Shown piece by piece: positions 48,213 through 56,801 of a stretch of 64,000 nucleotides of DNA. The position numbers were made by a program, and so were the translations under genes. Position 1 is the stretch's first letter. The number at the start of each line of letters is the position of its first letter. The notes beneath the pieces were generated by a model. The model made no database searches, was not told the origin of the DNA, and saw nothing but the letters and a program-made list of their open reading frames with translations. The DNA lies in assembly GCF_015712165.1 (NCBI RefSeq), contig NZ_JADPZX010000001.1, positions 2,480,001 through 2,544,000 on the forward strand, read 5' to 3'. Source of the DNA: Streptomyces spinoverrucosus (GTDB taxonomy: Bacteria > Actinomycetota > Actinomycetes > Streptomycetales > Streptomycetaceae).

Positions 48213-48478
48213 CGGCGACCTCCTGTGCTCGGCCGGGGCCACGTCCGCCCCGCGAATACCTGGATAAAAGCTGCGAGCGCCCCTGTCTACGCCAACTGGC
48301 GCACAACGCGGCGCATTTACCCCTTCCGAACGGCGCATCCGGACAAGACGCCACACGGAATCTCTACGATGCCCACCGCCCGGTTCAGGCAACCCCTCCG
48401 CCCGCAACTGCCACATCGTCATACCCTGTTGTTCACAGGCGAGTTGATCGTCGGTCGACGCACGTGGGAGGGGGCTCG
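48213..48478. promoter_or_regulatory. divergent promoter region between the cyclase-like and GH84 genes
   Basis: This 266-bp gap lies between divergent starts, so it should hold the promoter of the six-gene minus operon and that of the GH84 gene. TTTTATCCAGG (reading leftward at about 48262-48272) might include a -10 box for the operon. I found no clear -35 box or operator. Confidence 0.35.
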
Positions 48479-50386
48479 GTGCGCGCGTTCCGCATCCCGC
48501 CACCGCTGCTGCTGGGCTTCGCGCTCGGGCTGGTGGTCGTCCTGCTGCTGCGCGACTGCACGGGCGGCACCGGCGACGGCGACGGCACGCGGGCGGCTCC
48601 GCCCGCCGGAATCGACGCGCGACCGCACGCCGACGGCAGCGCCCCGGTGCCCGCCCTCTGGCCCCCACCGCGCGTCGTCCGCGACGACCGGGGCTCGGTC
48701 GCCGTCGGCCGCAGTGTGGCGGTACGCACCGGGGACGCGACGGATCCGGCCACCCTCGACACCGTCGTCCGCGCGCTGCGCGCCGGCGGCGCCCGCGAGA
48801 TCCGTGTCGGCGACGAGCCGCGCTCCGGGGAGCTGTTGGTGGTGACCGACGGGACGACGACGGACCTGGACGCCGGCTCACCGAAGGGCCTGCCCAAGGG
48901 CGGCTACGTCCTCGCCGTGGGCCACGCCGACGACGGCCCCCGCGTCGTCCTCGCCGGAGCGGACCGGACCGGCGCCTTCCACGCCGCCCAGACCTTCGCC
49001 CAGTTGGTCCGCCCCGTCGGTACGGCCACCGCCCGCACCACCCTGCCCGCCGTCCGCGTCCGGGACTGGCCCGCCACCGCCACCAGGGGCATCGTCGAGG
49101 GTTTCTACGGCACTCCCTGGACGCAACAGGAGCGCCTGGCGCAGCTCGACTACGCCGCCCGCTGGAAGCTCAACACCTACATCTACAGCCCCAAGGACGA
49201 CCCCTACCTGCGGTCCCGCTGGCGCGACCCGTACCCCACGTCACGCCTCACCACCCTGCGCGCCCTGGCGCAACACGCCACCGCCCGCCACGTCTCGTTC
49301 GTCTACGCCGTCTCCCCCGGCCCGTCGATCTGCTACTCCTCCGCCGCCGACCGCGCCGCCCTGCTGCGCAAGTTCCGCCAGCTGTGGGACATCGGGGTGC
49401 GCTCGTACGCCGTCCCGCTCGACGACATCGACATCACCCGCTGGAACTGCCCCGCCGACGGGACGACGTACGGCTACGGCCGGGCGGCGGTGGCCCGCGC
49501 GCAGGCGGACCTGCTCAACGACGTCCAGCGCGAGTTCCTGGCCCCCCGCCCGGAAGCCACCCCGCTGATCACGGTCCCCACGGAGTACGACGGCACGCGC
49601 GCCACCGACTACAAGACCGCCCTCGCCTCCGCCCTCTCCCCCGGCATCACGGTCATGTGGACGGGCCCCCTGGTCGTCGCCCCCACCCTGCGCACCGACC
49701 AGGCCCGCGAGGCCGCCCGCCGCTACGCGCACCCGGTCCTGATCTGGGACAACTACCCGGTGAACGACTACACGCCGGGCAATCTCCTGCTCGGTCCCTA
49801 CGAGGGCCGCGACCCCGGCGTCCCGGCCGCGGTGGCGGGCATCACCGCCAACCCGATGAACCAGTCCACCGCGTCCGTCCCCGCCCTCTTCTCGCTCGCC
49901 GCCTACGCCTGGCACCCGCAGGCCTACCGCCCCACCGTCGCCCTCGACGCGGGCCTGCGGCTCCTGGCCGCCGGCGACGCCCGCGCCCTCACCGCCCTGC
50001 GCGCCTTCGCCGACCTCAACCACGCCTCCCGCCTCAACACCACCCCGGCACCGAAACTGGCCGCACTGATCGAGGCGTACCGGCGCGGCGCCCCCGCCGC
50101 GAAGGAGGCCCTGCGCAGGCATCTCACCACCCTCGCCGGGGCCCGCGACACGGTCCCACCGGCGCTGCGCACCTCCGCCGCCCCCTGGCTGGACGCCGCC
50201 CACGACTGGGCCCGAGCGGCCCTGGCAGCCCTGGCCCTCCAGGACGGCGAAGGCACCCGCGCCCAGGTCCGGGCCCTGCGCGACACCGCCCGCTCCCACA
50301 CGGTCACCGACTGGCAGGGCCGTACCCGGACGGTGGAGGTGGGAGCGGGGGTACTGGACGCGTTCGTGGCCCGGGCGCTGGGCTGA
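48479..50386 (+). CDS. GH84 family beta-N-acetylglucosaminidase (hyaluronidase-like), exported
   Basis: The protein has 635 residues. I chose the GTG at 48479 (VRAFRIPPPLLLGFALGLVV) because GGGAGGG lies 6-8 nt upstream; a GTG at 48464 is inside that site's own frame. An N-terminal hydrophobic segment acts as a signal anchor. A GH84 N-terminal alpha/beta domain ends near residue 180. The catalytic barrel has RGIVEGFYGTPWTQQERL, NTYIYSPKDDPYLR, and the Asp pair in VPLDDIDI typical of substrate-assisted catalysis, then 'IWDNYPVNDY' and 'NPMNQSTASVPALFSLAAYAWHP'. It hydrolyses GlcNAc-containing glycans. It is a single gene, divergent from the cyclase operon. Confidence 0.92.
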   Translation: MRAFRIPPPLLLGFALGLVVVLLLRDCTGGTGDGDGTRAAPPAGIDARPHADGSAPVPALWPPPRVVRDDRGSVAVGRSVAVRTGDATDPATLDTVVRALRAGGAREIRVGDEPRSGELLVVTDGTTTDLDAGSPKGLPKGGYVLAVGHADDGPRVVLAGADRTGAFHAAQTFAQLVRPVGTATARTTLPAVRVRDWPATATRGIVEGFYGTPWTQQERLAQLDYAARWKLNTYIYSPKDDPYLRSRWRDPYPTSRLTTLRALAQHATARHVSFVYAVSPGPSICYSSAADRAALLRKFRQLWDIGVRSYAVPLDDIDITRWNCPADGTTYGYGRAAVARAQADLLNDVQREFLAPRPEATPLITVPTEYDGTRATDYKTALASALSPGITVMWTGPLVVAPTLRTDQAREAARRYAHPVLIWDNYPVNDYTPGNLLLGPYEGRDPGVPAAVAGITANPMNQSTASVPALFSLAAYAWHPQAYRPTVALDAGLRLLAAGDARALTALRAFADLNHASRLNTTPAPKLAALIEAYRRGAPAAKEALRRHLTTLAGARDTVPPALRTSAAPWLDAAHDWARAALAALALQDGEGTRAQVRALRDTARSHTVTDWQGRTRTVEVGAGVLDAFVARALG

Positions 50387-50407
50387 CTCGCCCGTCCGCC
50401 CGGTCAG

Positions 50408-51400
50408 TCAGATCCTTACGACGACCTTGCCGACGTGCGCGTCGCGTTCCATCAGCCGGTGGGCGTCGGGGAGTCGGTCGAGTCCGTCGAGGACCTCGGC
50501 GACGACCGGGCGGAGGCTGCCGTCGACGAGTCCGGAGTTGACGTAGTGGGAGGCCCGTCGACGGCCTTCCCCGGTTCCGGCGGCGGTGAGGTTGTTGTAG
50601 CCGTGGACGGTGAGGGGCCAGTTCATCGGGAGTTCCGTGGGACGGCGGTCCAGCCATCCGTAGCTGATCAGCGTGCCGCCCTGGACGACGGCCTCGCCGA
50701 GGGTGCGGAAGCCGGGGCCGCCGATCGCGTCGAAGGCGACCTCCACGCCGCGTCCGCCGGTGAGCCGCCGGGTCTCCTTCACCACGTCCTCGGCGTCACT
50801 GACGATGACATGCTCGGCACCCAGGTCGAGCAGCCGCCTCCGCTTGGCCTCGGTGCGGGTGGTGGCGATCGGTACGGCGCCGGTGCGACGGGCCACCTGG
50901 ATCGCGGCGGTACCGGCGCCGCTGGAGGCCCCGGTGATCAGGACATGGTCGCCGGGTGCCAGGGCGGCCTGCCGGACCAGGGCGCCGTACGCCGTCGAGT
51001 AGGTGACCCAGGCGGCGGCCGCCGTCACCGCGTCCACCTCCGCGGGGCGCGGCAGCACCGTCGTCTCGGGCATCAGGATGCGGTCGCCGTACACGCCGTG
51101 GGCGCTGAGCTCGATGTCGCCGCCGGTCAGCACCGGGTCGCCGGGCGCGAAGGCGGTCACGCCGGGGCCGACGGCGACGACCTCGCCCGCGGCCTCGTAG
51201 CCGTTGCGGGAGCCGGGCAGGGTCGGCTCGTAGAAGTACTGTCCGGCACGGAACAACAGGTCGGCGCGGTTGAGTCCGATGGCGGCCACGTCGATGAGGA
51301 CCTGGCCGGGGCCGGGTTCGGGCAGTTCGGTCTCCTCGACGGTCAGCACGTCGGGGCCGCCGGTTTCGTGAAAGAGCACTGCACGTGCGGTAGTTGACAT
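50408..51400 (-). CDS. MDR-type zinc-dependent alcohol dehydrogenase/quinone oxidoreductase
   Basis: The protein has 330 residues (ATG at 51400). MDR landmarks: a GroES-like domain with 'RNGYEAAGEVVAVGPGVTAFAPGDPVL', and the cofactor loop ITGASSGAGTAAIQVARRTGAVPIATT with Arg/Lys after strand 2 (TRTEAKRRRLL), suggesting NADPH. The zinc-ligand Cys residues of true alcohol dehydrogenases are absent, so a quinone oxidoreductase-type reaction is more likely. It is divergent from the AraC gene, which probably controls it; the 102-bp gap between them holds both promoters. Confidence 0.9.
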   Translation of the reverse strand: MSTTARAVLFHETGGPDVLTVEETELPEPGPGQVLIDVAAIGLNRADLLFRAGQYFYEPTLPGSRNGYEAAGEVVAVGPGVTAFAPGDPVLTGGDIELSAHGVYGDRILMPETTVLPRPAEVDAVTAAAAWVTYSTAYGALVRQAALAPGDHVLITGASSGAGTAAIQVARRTGAVPIATTRTEAKRRRLLDLGAEHVIVSDAEDVVKETRRLTGGRGVEVAFDAIGGPGFRTLGEAVVQGGTLISYGWLDRRPTELPMNWPLTVHGYNNLTAAGTGEGRRRASHYVNSGLVDGSLRPVVAEVLDGLDRLPDAHRLMERDAHVGKVVVRI

Positions 51401-51502
51401 GCCATCGACGCTAGGCGCGGCACGGAAGACGAACCATGTCCACTGGTCTCGGTTTCCTGTCCGTCCGTCTTTCCGCTCGGCACGGCGGGCTACGGTACGC
51501 AC

Positions 51503-52423
51503 ATGGACGTGCTCAGCGACGCGATCGCCGCCATGCGCACCGGACGGCCGCACTCGGGACGCCAGGATCTGTACGCGCCGTGGGGGCTGCACTTCGAGGC
51601 CTCGGACGGCGCCGGGTTCCATGTGGTGCTGCGCGGGTCGGCGTGGCTGATCCCGGCCGAGGGCGAGCCGGTGGCGCTGGCGCCGGGCGATGTGGCGTTC
51701 CTGGCCCACGGGCGCGGGCACGCGCTGGCCGCCGATCTCGACGTACCGCTGGAGGAGGTACGACGGACCGCGGACGGTCGATGGCCCGAACTCCCCGCCG
51801 GGCCGAGGGCGTCGGAGCCGGACGCGGTCATCCTGTGCGGGGCTTACCTGCTGGACCGCAGCCGGGCCCACCCGCTGCTGACCGAACTGCCGGAGGTCGT
51901 GCACCTGCCGGCCCGGATCGGCGCGCACAGCAGGCTCCGCGCCGCCGTCGACCTGCTGGGCGCGGAACTGGCGGAGCCCCGACCGGGCGCGGACACGATC
52001 GTCACCGCCCTGCTCGACACGCTCCTGCTGTACATCCTGCGGGCCTGGTGGGAGCGCGAGCGGCACGGCTCGGGCCATCCGACGGGCTGGTCGGCGGCGC
52101 TCGCCGACCCGGCTGTCGCGGCCGCCCTGCGCGCCCTCCACGCCGACCCGGCGCACCCCTGGACCGTCGAGGAACTCGGCGCCACCGGCGGCCTGTCGCG
52201 CGCGGCCTTCGCCCGTCGCTTCACGGCACTGGTCGGCGAACCCCCGCTCGCCTACCTCACCTGGTGGCGCATGACCACGGCCGGCCGCCTCCTGCGCGAC
52301 GAGGACACACCGCTGCGCCTGATCGCCCAGCGGACCGGCTATGCCTCGGAGTTCGCCTTCGCCAAGGCGTTCAAGCGGGAGTTCGGGGTGGCGCCGGGGC
52401 AGTACCGGCGACAGGCCTCCTGA
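51503..52423 (+). CDS. AraC family transcriptional regulator with cupin N-terminal domain
   Basis: The protein has 306 residues. The N-terminus is a cupin_6-type sensor: 'PWGLHFEASDGAGFHVVLRGSAWLIPAEGEPVALAPGDVAFLAHGRGHALA'. The two AraC helix-turn-helix motifs are 'HPWTVEELGATGGLSRAAFARRFTALVGEPPLAYLTWWRMTTAGRLL' and 'TPLRLIAQRTGYASEFAFAKAFKREFGVAPGQYR'. It is divergent from the MDR dehydrogenase gene, its likely target. A 15-bp terminator hairpin follows its stop. Confidence 0.92.
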   Translation: MDVLSDAIAAMRTGRPHSGRQDLYAPWGLHFEASDGAGFHVVLRGSAWLIPAEGEPVALAPGDVAFLAHGRGHALAADLDVPLEEVRRTADGRWPELPAGPRASEPDAVILCGAYLLDRSRAHPLLTELPEVVHLPARIGAHSRLRAAVDLLGAELAEPRPGADTIVTALLDTLLLYILRAWWERERHGSGHPTGWSAALADPAVAAALRALHADPAHPWTVEELGATGGLSRAAFARRFTALVGEPPLAYLTWWRMTTAGRLLRDEDTPLRLIAQRTGYASEFAFAKAFKREFGVAPGQYRRQAS

Positions 52424-52430
52424 CCGCATG

Positions 52431-52472
52431 CCGAAGGGGCGCCCCGGCTCGGCCAGAGGGGCGCCCCTTCGG
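52431..52472. terminator. bidirectional terminator, 15-bp stem
   Basis: CCGAAGGGGCGCCCC (52431-52445) pairs perfectly with GGGGCGCCCCTTCGG (52458-52472) around a 12-nt loop. It lies between the convergent AraC and EF-hand genes (stops at 52423 and 52479). Confidence 0.85.
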
Positions 52473-52478
52473 ATGGGC

Positions 52479-52691
52479 TCACTTGTTCAGGTACGCCCAG
52501 AACTCCTCGAACGACAGGAGCTTGTCGCCGTCGAGGTCGCGGCCGGCGATGATGGCCTCGGCGACCGCCTCGGTGACGTTCCAGTCGCCCCCCTGCGCCA
52601 GAGCGGTCTTGAACTCCTTGGCGGTGATCCGTCCGTCACCGTCCGTGTCGATCCGCTCGAACTGCTTGCGCGCTTCCTCGATGTCCGCCAC
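52479..52691 (-). CDS. small EF-hand calcium-binding protein
   Basis: The protein has 70 residues from the GTG at 52691, with AGGGG 7 nt upstream. Two EF-hand loops are visible: DTDGDGRITAKE, a canonical 12-residue Ca2+ loop ending in Glu, and DLDGDKLLSFEE. The flanking helices (EEARKQFERI, KTALAQGGDWNVTEAVAEAIIAGR, FWAYLNK) complete a calmodulin-like pair. Streptomyces encode several such calerythrin-type proteins, some linked to Ca2+-dependent spore germination and aerial growth; the role of this one is unknown. It is a single gene between two terminator-separated regulators. Confidence 0.9.
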   Translation of the reverse strand: MADIEEARKQFERIDTDGDGRITAKEFKTALAQGGDWNVTEAVAEAIIAGRDLDGDKLLSFEEFWAYLNK

Positions 52692-52741
52692 CGATCCGCC
52701 CCTCATCTCGTGCTCTTGCCGTCGTACTGACGCAGGTCAGA

Positions 52742-53656
52742 TTAACTGCCCACGTGAGCCTCCAGTGCGGCGACCACCCACGCGAACTCCTCACGGCGCG
52801 CGCCGGCCGGTTCCCGGCCCTTCACCACGGCGAGCAGTTCGCGGTAGCGGGCGACGCGGTCGTCGGCGCTGGAGCGCAGGCGTTCCAGTACGTCGGCGGG
52901 GTCGGCGTCGCCGAGGAGGCCGCGCAGGACCTCCGCCGCCTCGGGCGAGGCGGGGGCGATCCCGCGCTGCCGGGCCTCGGCGCCCAGCTGCACCAGCCGT
53001 CGCGCGAACCACATCGACGCCCCGGCGGGTACGTCCGGTCCCCGGTCGGCCGCGTTGAACTCGGCGACCTGCCGCATCCGCGCCCGGAAGTCGGGGTCCT
53101 GAAGCATCTCGGCCAGCTCCACCCAGGCGTCCACCTGCTCGGGCGTCGGTTCCTCCGGCAGGTCCACCGCCATGCTGCGCATCCGCTCCCGGATCACCGG
53201 ATCCGCCGTGTCCAGTCCATGGAAGATCTCGTCCACGAACTCCTGGAGGATCCGGCTCCGTTCGGCGGCCGACAGCCGCGCCAGCTTGTTCATGAGTGTC
53301 ATCTCCTTCGCGGTCGAACCGCGTCGCGCCACGGTCGACAGCACCGCGCGGGTCACCTTCAGCGCCCTGATCCGCGCGTCCAGCGCCACCACATGGGTGG
53401 CGGCCACCTCGGCGACCGTCGTCTCACCGGCCAGCACCCGGCGTACGTCGTCCAGGCCGAGCCCCAGCTCGCGCAGGGTGCGGATGAGCTCCAGCCGGGC
53501 CGCGGACTCGGCGTCGTACAGCCGGTAGCCGCCGACGGAGCGGGCCACCGGGCGCAGGACGCCCTCGTCGGACCAGTAGCGGATGGTGCGGACGGTCAGT
53601 CCGGTGGAACGGGCCAGCTCGCCGATGGTGAACAGACCGGTGCTGTCGTCGATCAT
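52742..53656 (-). CDS. MerR family transcriptional regulator
   Basis: The protein has 304 residues. The MerR winged HTH reads 'LFTIGELARSTGLTVRTIRYWSDEGVLRPVARSVGGYRLYDAESAARLELIRTLRELGLGLDDVRRVLAGE', followed by a dimerisation helix and a long helical C-terminus (about 190 residues) without the Cys residues of metal sensors. An organic ligand or a TipA-like function is possible. It is a lone gene on the minus strand; an ATPase gene ends 69 bp upstream of its start. Confidence 0.92.
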   Translation of the reverse strand: MIDDSTGLFTIGELARSTGLTVRTIRYWSDEGVLRPVARSVGGYRLYDAESAARLELIRTLRELGLGLDDVRRVLAGETTVAEVAATHVVALDARIRALKVTRAVLSTVARRGSTAKEMTLMNKLARLSAAERSRILQEFVDEIFHGLDTADPVIRERMRSMAVDLPEEPTPEQVDAWVELAEMLQDPDFRARMRQVAEFNAADRGPDVPAGASMWFARRLVQLGAEARQRGIAPASPEAAEVLRGLLGDADPADVLERLRSSADDRVARYRELLAVVKGREPAGARREEFAWVVAALEAHVGS

Positions 53657-53725
53657 GTCCGCGAGTCTGTGCCTTCCAGTGGGTGGAGACTCAAGGAGTA
53701 CGACCGGCCGGTTGGGGGCGGCGGC

Positions 53726-54388
53726 TCAGCGGTCCGCCACACGCATCTCGAACCAGGTCGTCTTGCCGCGCGGCAGCAGGTCCACGCCCCATCGGTCCGA
53801 GAGTTTGTCGACCAGGTACAGGCCCCGGCCGCTGATGTCCATCTCCTGGACCGGCATCAGACAGGGCAGCCCCCGGGAGGGGTCGCGGACCTCGACGCGG
53901 ATCCAGCCCCGGCGGCGGCGCATCCTCAGGCCGAAGACGCGGGCGCCGGTGTGGCGCACGGCGTTGCCGACCAGCTCCGAGACCAGTAAGACGGCGTCCT
54001 CGGTCATCTTGGCGGACAGGCCCCACTGGCGCAGGACGACGACCTGGGCGAGCCGGCGTGCCGTCGCGGCGGATTCGGGGCGGGACGGCAGCGGAACCTC
54101 CGCCTCCGTCGGGTTGCCGAACAACTCCAGCGCCTTGAGCGCTCGTTCGTCCTCGGCCGCCGGCGACCAGCGCGCCGCGGTCGCACGGCCGCGTCCTTGC
54201 GGCTGTTCGATGCCCTCCAGCCCCGCCATGCCCCCATCATGGCCGCCCGGCGCGCCCTCCGGGGCCGTTCCGGCGGAATACGCCCCCCTGGGACCGTCGT
54301 TCCCGGCGATCCGACCGGCATATGCCGATGGCAGTTCGGAGGCGCCAACAGCCCCTCCGACCTGCGAAGAAGGGTCGACTGATGGCAA
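53726..54388 (-). CDS. RsbW-like ATP-binding protein (HATPase_c, anti-sigma-type)
   Basis: The protein has 220 residues if translation starts at the TTG at 54388, which has GGGAG 8 nt upstream; an ATG at 54229 would remove the first 53 low-complexity residues. The GHKL ATPase fold has the N-box in 'MTEDAVLLVSELVGNAVRHTGA', the G1-type box 'GWIRVEVRDPSRGLP' and the G2 box 'DISGRGLYLVDKLSDRWGVD'. This is the single-domain family that in Streptomyces includes anti-sigma factors and partner-switching kinases. No sigma factor or anti-anti-sigma gene is adjacent, so its partner is elsewhere. Confidence 0.88.
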   Translation of the reverse strand: MPSVDPSSQVGGAVGASELPSAYAGRIAGNDGPRGAYSAGTAPEGAPGGHDGGMAGLEGIEQPQGRGRATAARWSPAAEDERALKALELFGNPTEAEVPLPSRPESAATARRLAQVVVLRQWGLSAKMTEDAVLLVSELVGNAVRHTGARVFGLRMRRRRGWIRVEVRDPSRGLPCLMPVQEMDISGRGLYLVDKLSDRWGVDLLPRGKTTWFEMRVADR

Positions 54389-54502
54389 CTGATGGACTCC
54401 CTCGACAAGGCACGCTTAAGGCTGCCTTAAGGCTTCCATAAACCGCCCCATCGAGGGACCCGGATCAGACATCGCGTCAATTGCAAGTCATGACGCGCGC
54501 CT

Positions 54503-55270
54503 TCAGAGGAACTTGGCCTTGCCCGGGCCCTCCTCCACGAAGCTGCGCATCCCCCGCTCGCGGTCCTCCGTGGCGAACAGGCCCGCGAACCAGTTCCGTT
54601 CGACGGCGAGGCCGGTGTCGATGTCCGTCTCCAGGCCCGTGTCGATCGACTCCTTCGCCGCGCGCAGGGCGAGTGCCGGGCCCTGTGCCAGCTTCGCCGC
54701 CCACGCGTGCGCCGTGTCGTACACCTCGGCGGCCGGGACCACCTGGTCCACCAGGCCCAGGGTCAGCGCCTCGTCGGCCTTGACCATCCGGCCGGTGAAG
54801 ATCAGGTCCTTGGCCTTGGACGGGCCGACCAGCCGGGCCAGCCGCTGGGTGCCGCCCGCGCCCGGGATCAGGCCGAGCAGGATCTCCGGCTGGCCCAGCT
54901 TGGCGTTGTCGGCGGCGATGCGGTAGTCCGCGCACAGCGCCAGTTCACAGCCGCCGCCGAGCGCGTAACCCGTCACCGCCGCCACCACCGGCTTGGGGAT
55001 GCGTGCCACCGCCGTGAAGGAGTCCTGCAGGGCGCGGGCGCGCAGGACCATCGCCGTGTGGTCCATGTTCTGCATCTCCTTGATGTCCGCGCCGGCCGCG
55101 AACACCTTCTCGCCGCCCCAGATCACCACGGCCCGCACGTCGTCGCGGCGCGTGGCCTCCTCGGCGAGTTCCTTCAGCCGGTCCTGCGTGGCGATGTCCA
55201 GCGCGTTCATGGGCGGGCGGTCGAGACGCAGGGTGCCGACGCCCTCGGCGACTTCCAGATTCACGGTCAT
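54503..55270 (-). CDS. enoyl-CoA hydratase/isomerase family protein
   Basis: The protein has 255 residues. Crotonase motifs: 'LRLDRPPMNALD', oxyanion hole GGEKVFAAGADIKEM and 'GYALGGGCELALCADYRIA', with catalytic Glu positions in 'QPEILLGLIPGAGGTQRLARLVG'. Ending in '...RSFVEEGPGKAKFL', it matches the standard hydratase branch that adds water to trans-2-enoyl-CoA in fatty-acid beta-oxidation. It is the sole member of that pathway in the window. A stem-loop lies between it and the upstream L,D-transpeptidase stop. Confidence 0.94.
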   Translation of the reverse strand: MTVNLEVAEGVGTLRLDRPPMNALDIATQDRLKELAEEATRRDDVRAVVIWGGEKVFAAGADIKEMQNMDHTAMVLRARALQDSFTAVARIPKPVVAAVTGYALGGGCELALCADYRIAADNAKLGQPEILLGLIPGAGGTQRLARLVGPSKAKDLIFTGRMVKADEALTLGLVDQVVPAAEVYDTAHAWAAKLAQGPALALRAAKESIDTGLETDIDTGLAVERNWFAGLFATEDRERGMRSFVEEGPGKAKFL

Positions 55271-55299
55271 GGCAGCAGGTTAACGGGGGCTAACGACAT

Positions 55300-55331
55300 C
55301 GGGCCCGGTGCGGTCAGTCACACCGGGCCCG
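55300..55331 (-). terminator. terminator of the L,D-transpeptidase gene
   Basis: CGGGCCCGGTG (55300-55310) pairs with CACCGGGCCCG (55321-55331), an 11-bp perfect stem with a 10-nt loop. It follows the L,D-transpeptidase stop (55367) reading leftward and precedes the enoyl-CoA hydratase start (55270). Confidence 0.8.
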
Positions 55332-55366
55332 TGCTCGTGCTCTGCTCTGCTCTGCTCGTCAGAGCA

Positions 55367-56617
55367 TCACGCCTTCCACTTCTCCCACGACATGTTCCAG
55401 CCGTTGAGCCCGTTGTCCGGGTCCACGATCCGGTCGTTGGAGTTCTTCACCACGACCACGTCGCCGATCAGCGAGTTGTTGAAGAACCAGGAGGCCGGTG
55501 CGCCCTTGTCCCAGCCGCCGCGCACGTCGCGCAGGCCGATGCAGCCGTGGCTGGCGTTGTAGTTGCCGAAGGCGCCGCCGGCCCAGTAGTTGCCGTGCAG
55601 GAAGGTGCCGGAGGTGGTCAGGCGCATGGCGTGCGGGACGTCCTTGATGTCGTACTCGCCGCCGTAGCCGACCGTCTCGCCGTTCATCCGGGTCACCACG
55701 TGCTTCTCGCTGATGACCATCTGGCCGTTCCAGGTCTCCATGCCGGCCTTGCCGGTGGTGATCGGGATGGTCTTGACGACCTTGCCGTCCCGCATGACCT
55801 TCATCGTCAGCTTCTTGGCGTCGACGACGGAGACCTGGTCGCGGCCGATGGTGAAGGAGACGGTCTTGGCCTGCTCGCCGTAGACGCCGGGGCGGCCCTC
55901 GACGCCGTTGAGGTTGAGCTTGACGGTGACCTTGGTGCCGGCCTTCCAGTACTTCTCCGGCCGGAAGTCGAGCCGGTCGTTGCCGAACCAGTGGCCCTCG
56001 ACCTCGACGGCCGGTTCGGTCTTGATCTCGATGGCCTTCTCGACCTCCTCGGGGTTGGTGATGCCCCGGGTGAAGTTGAGGGAGAAGGGCATTCCGACGC
56101 CGACGGTGGAGCCGTCCTCGGGGGTGAAGTGTCCGATGAACGTGTTCTGCGGCGTCAGGGTGGTGAAGCTGGCGTCCTCGGCGGCCTCGCGGCCCGCGGA
56201 GTCCTTGGCGACGGCGTGCACCTGGTACTTGGTGGCGGCGGCCAGGTGGGTGGACGGCGTCCAGCTGGCGCCGTCCTTGGATATCTCACCGTCGATCTCG
56301 GTGCCCTTGGCGTCCTTGACGACGACCTCGGTCAGCTTGCCCTTGGCGGCGGTGACCTCGAGGGCCCCGCTGGTGTCGACGGACTTCGCGCCGTCCTTGG
56401 GGGCTATGGTCACGGCCGCCTCGGACTGCTTGCTCTGAGCCGTGGCCGAACCCTTGCCCTTGCCCTCGGAGGCCGATCCGGCGCCCGAACCCGAGTCCGA
56501 GCCGCCACCGCACGCAGTGACGGCCAACAGCAGTACGCCTGCGACCAGCGCCAGGCCCTTGCGCCCGCGCCCCCCGCGCGCGTCAACCGACGCCCCCAAT
56601 ATCGGTCGCACGTTCAA
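55367..56617 (-). CDS. L,D-transpeptidase lipoprotein (Ig-like + YkuD)
   Basis: The protein has 416 residues from the TTG at 56617, with GGGGAG 5-6 nt upstream; a GTG at 56611 is possible. The lipoprotein signal ends LLLAVTAC. Ig-like domains occupy about 60-240: 'TIAPKDGAKSVDTSGALEVT', 'NTFIGHFTPEDGSTVGVGMPFSLNF'. The YkuD catalytic domain has 'HAMRLTTSGTFLHGNYWAGGAFGNYNASHGCIGLRD', containing the catalytic His and Cys. It makes 3,3 (L,D) cross-links in peptidoglycan, which are abundant in Streptomyces walls. It is one of two L,D-transpeptidases in tandem; the second lies 184 bp upstream. Confidence 0.93.
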   Translation of the reverse strand: MNVRPILGASVDARGGRGRKGLALVAGVLLLAVTACGGGSDSGSGAGSASEGKGKGSATAQSKQSEAAVTIAPKDGAKSVDTSGALEVTAAKGKLTEVVVKDAKGTEIDGEISKDGASWTPSTHLAAATKYQVHAVAKDSAGREAAEDASFTTLTPQNTFIGHFTPEDGSTVGVGMPFSLNFTRGITNPEEVEKAIEIKTEPAVEVEGHWFGNDRLDFRPEKYWKAGTKVTVKLNLNGVEGRPGVYGEQAKTVSFTIGRDQVSVVDAKKLTMKVMRDGKVVKTIPITTGKAGMETWNGQMVISEKHVVTRMNGETVGYGGEYDIKDVPHAMRLTTSGTFLHGNYWAGGAFGNYNASHGCIGLRDVRGGWDKGAPASWFFNNSLIGDVVVVKNSNDRIVDPDNGLNGWNMSWEKWKA

Positions 56618-56801
56618 GTTGTCTCCCCTCAACGGGCCCTGACCCGGGCCCTCACCGGACCCCGTCGGGCCCGCTCCCCTGCGCGTCCCGCGCGCTCGGC
56701 GCATATTAACCACATGGTCGGCGCGGTCGAGGCCGCACGATTGTCACCGTTCAGTCCCAACATCGACCGGCCTCCACACACCGACCCACCCCCCAGCGGG
56801 C
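56618..56801. other. intergenic region between the two L,D-transpeptidase genes
   Basis: This 184-bp gap should hold the promoter of the downstream transpeptidase. I saw no gene, and no hairpin strong enough to call a terminator. Confidence 0.35.
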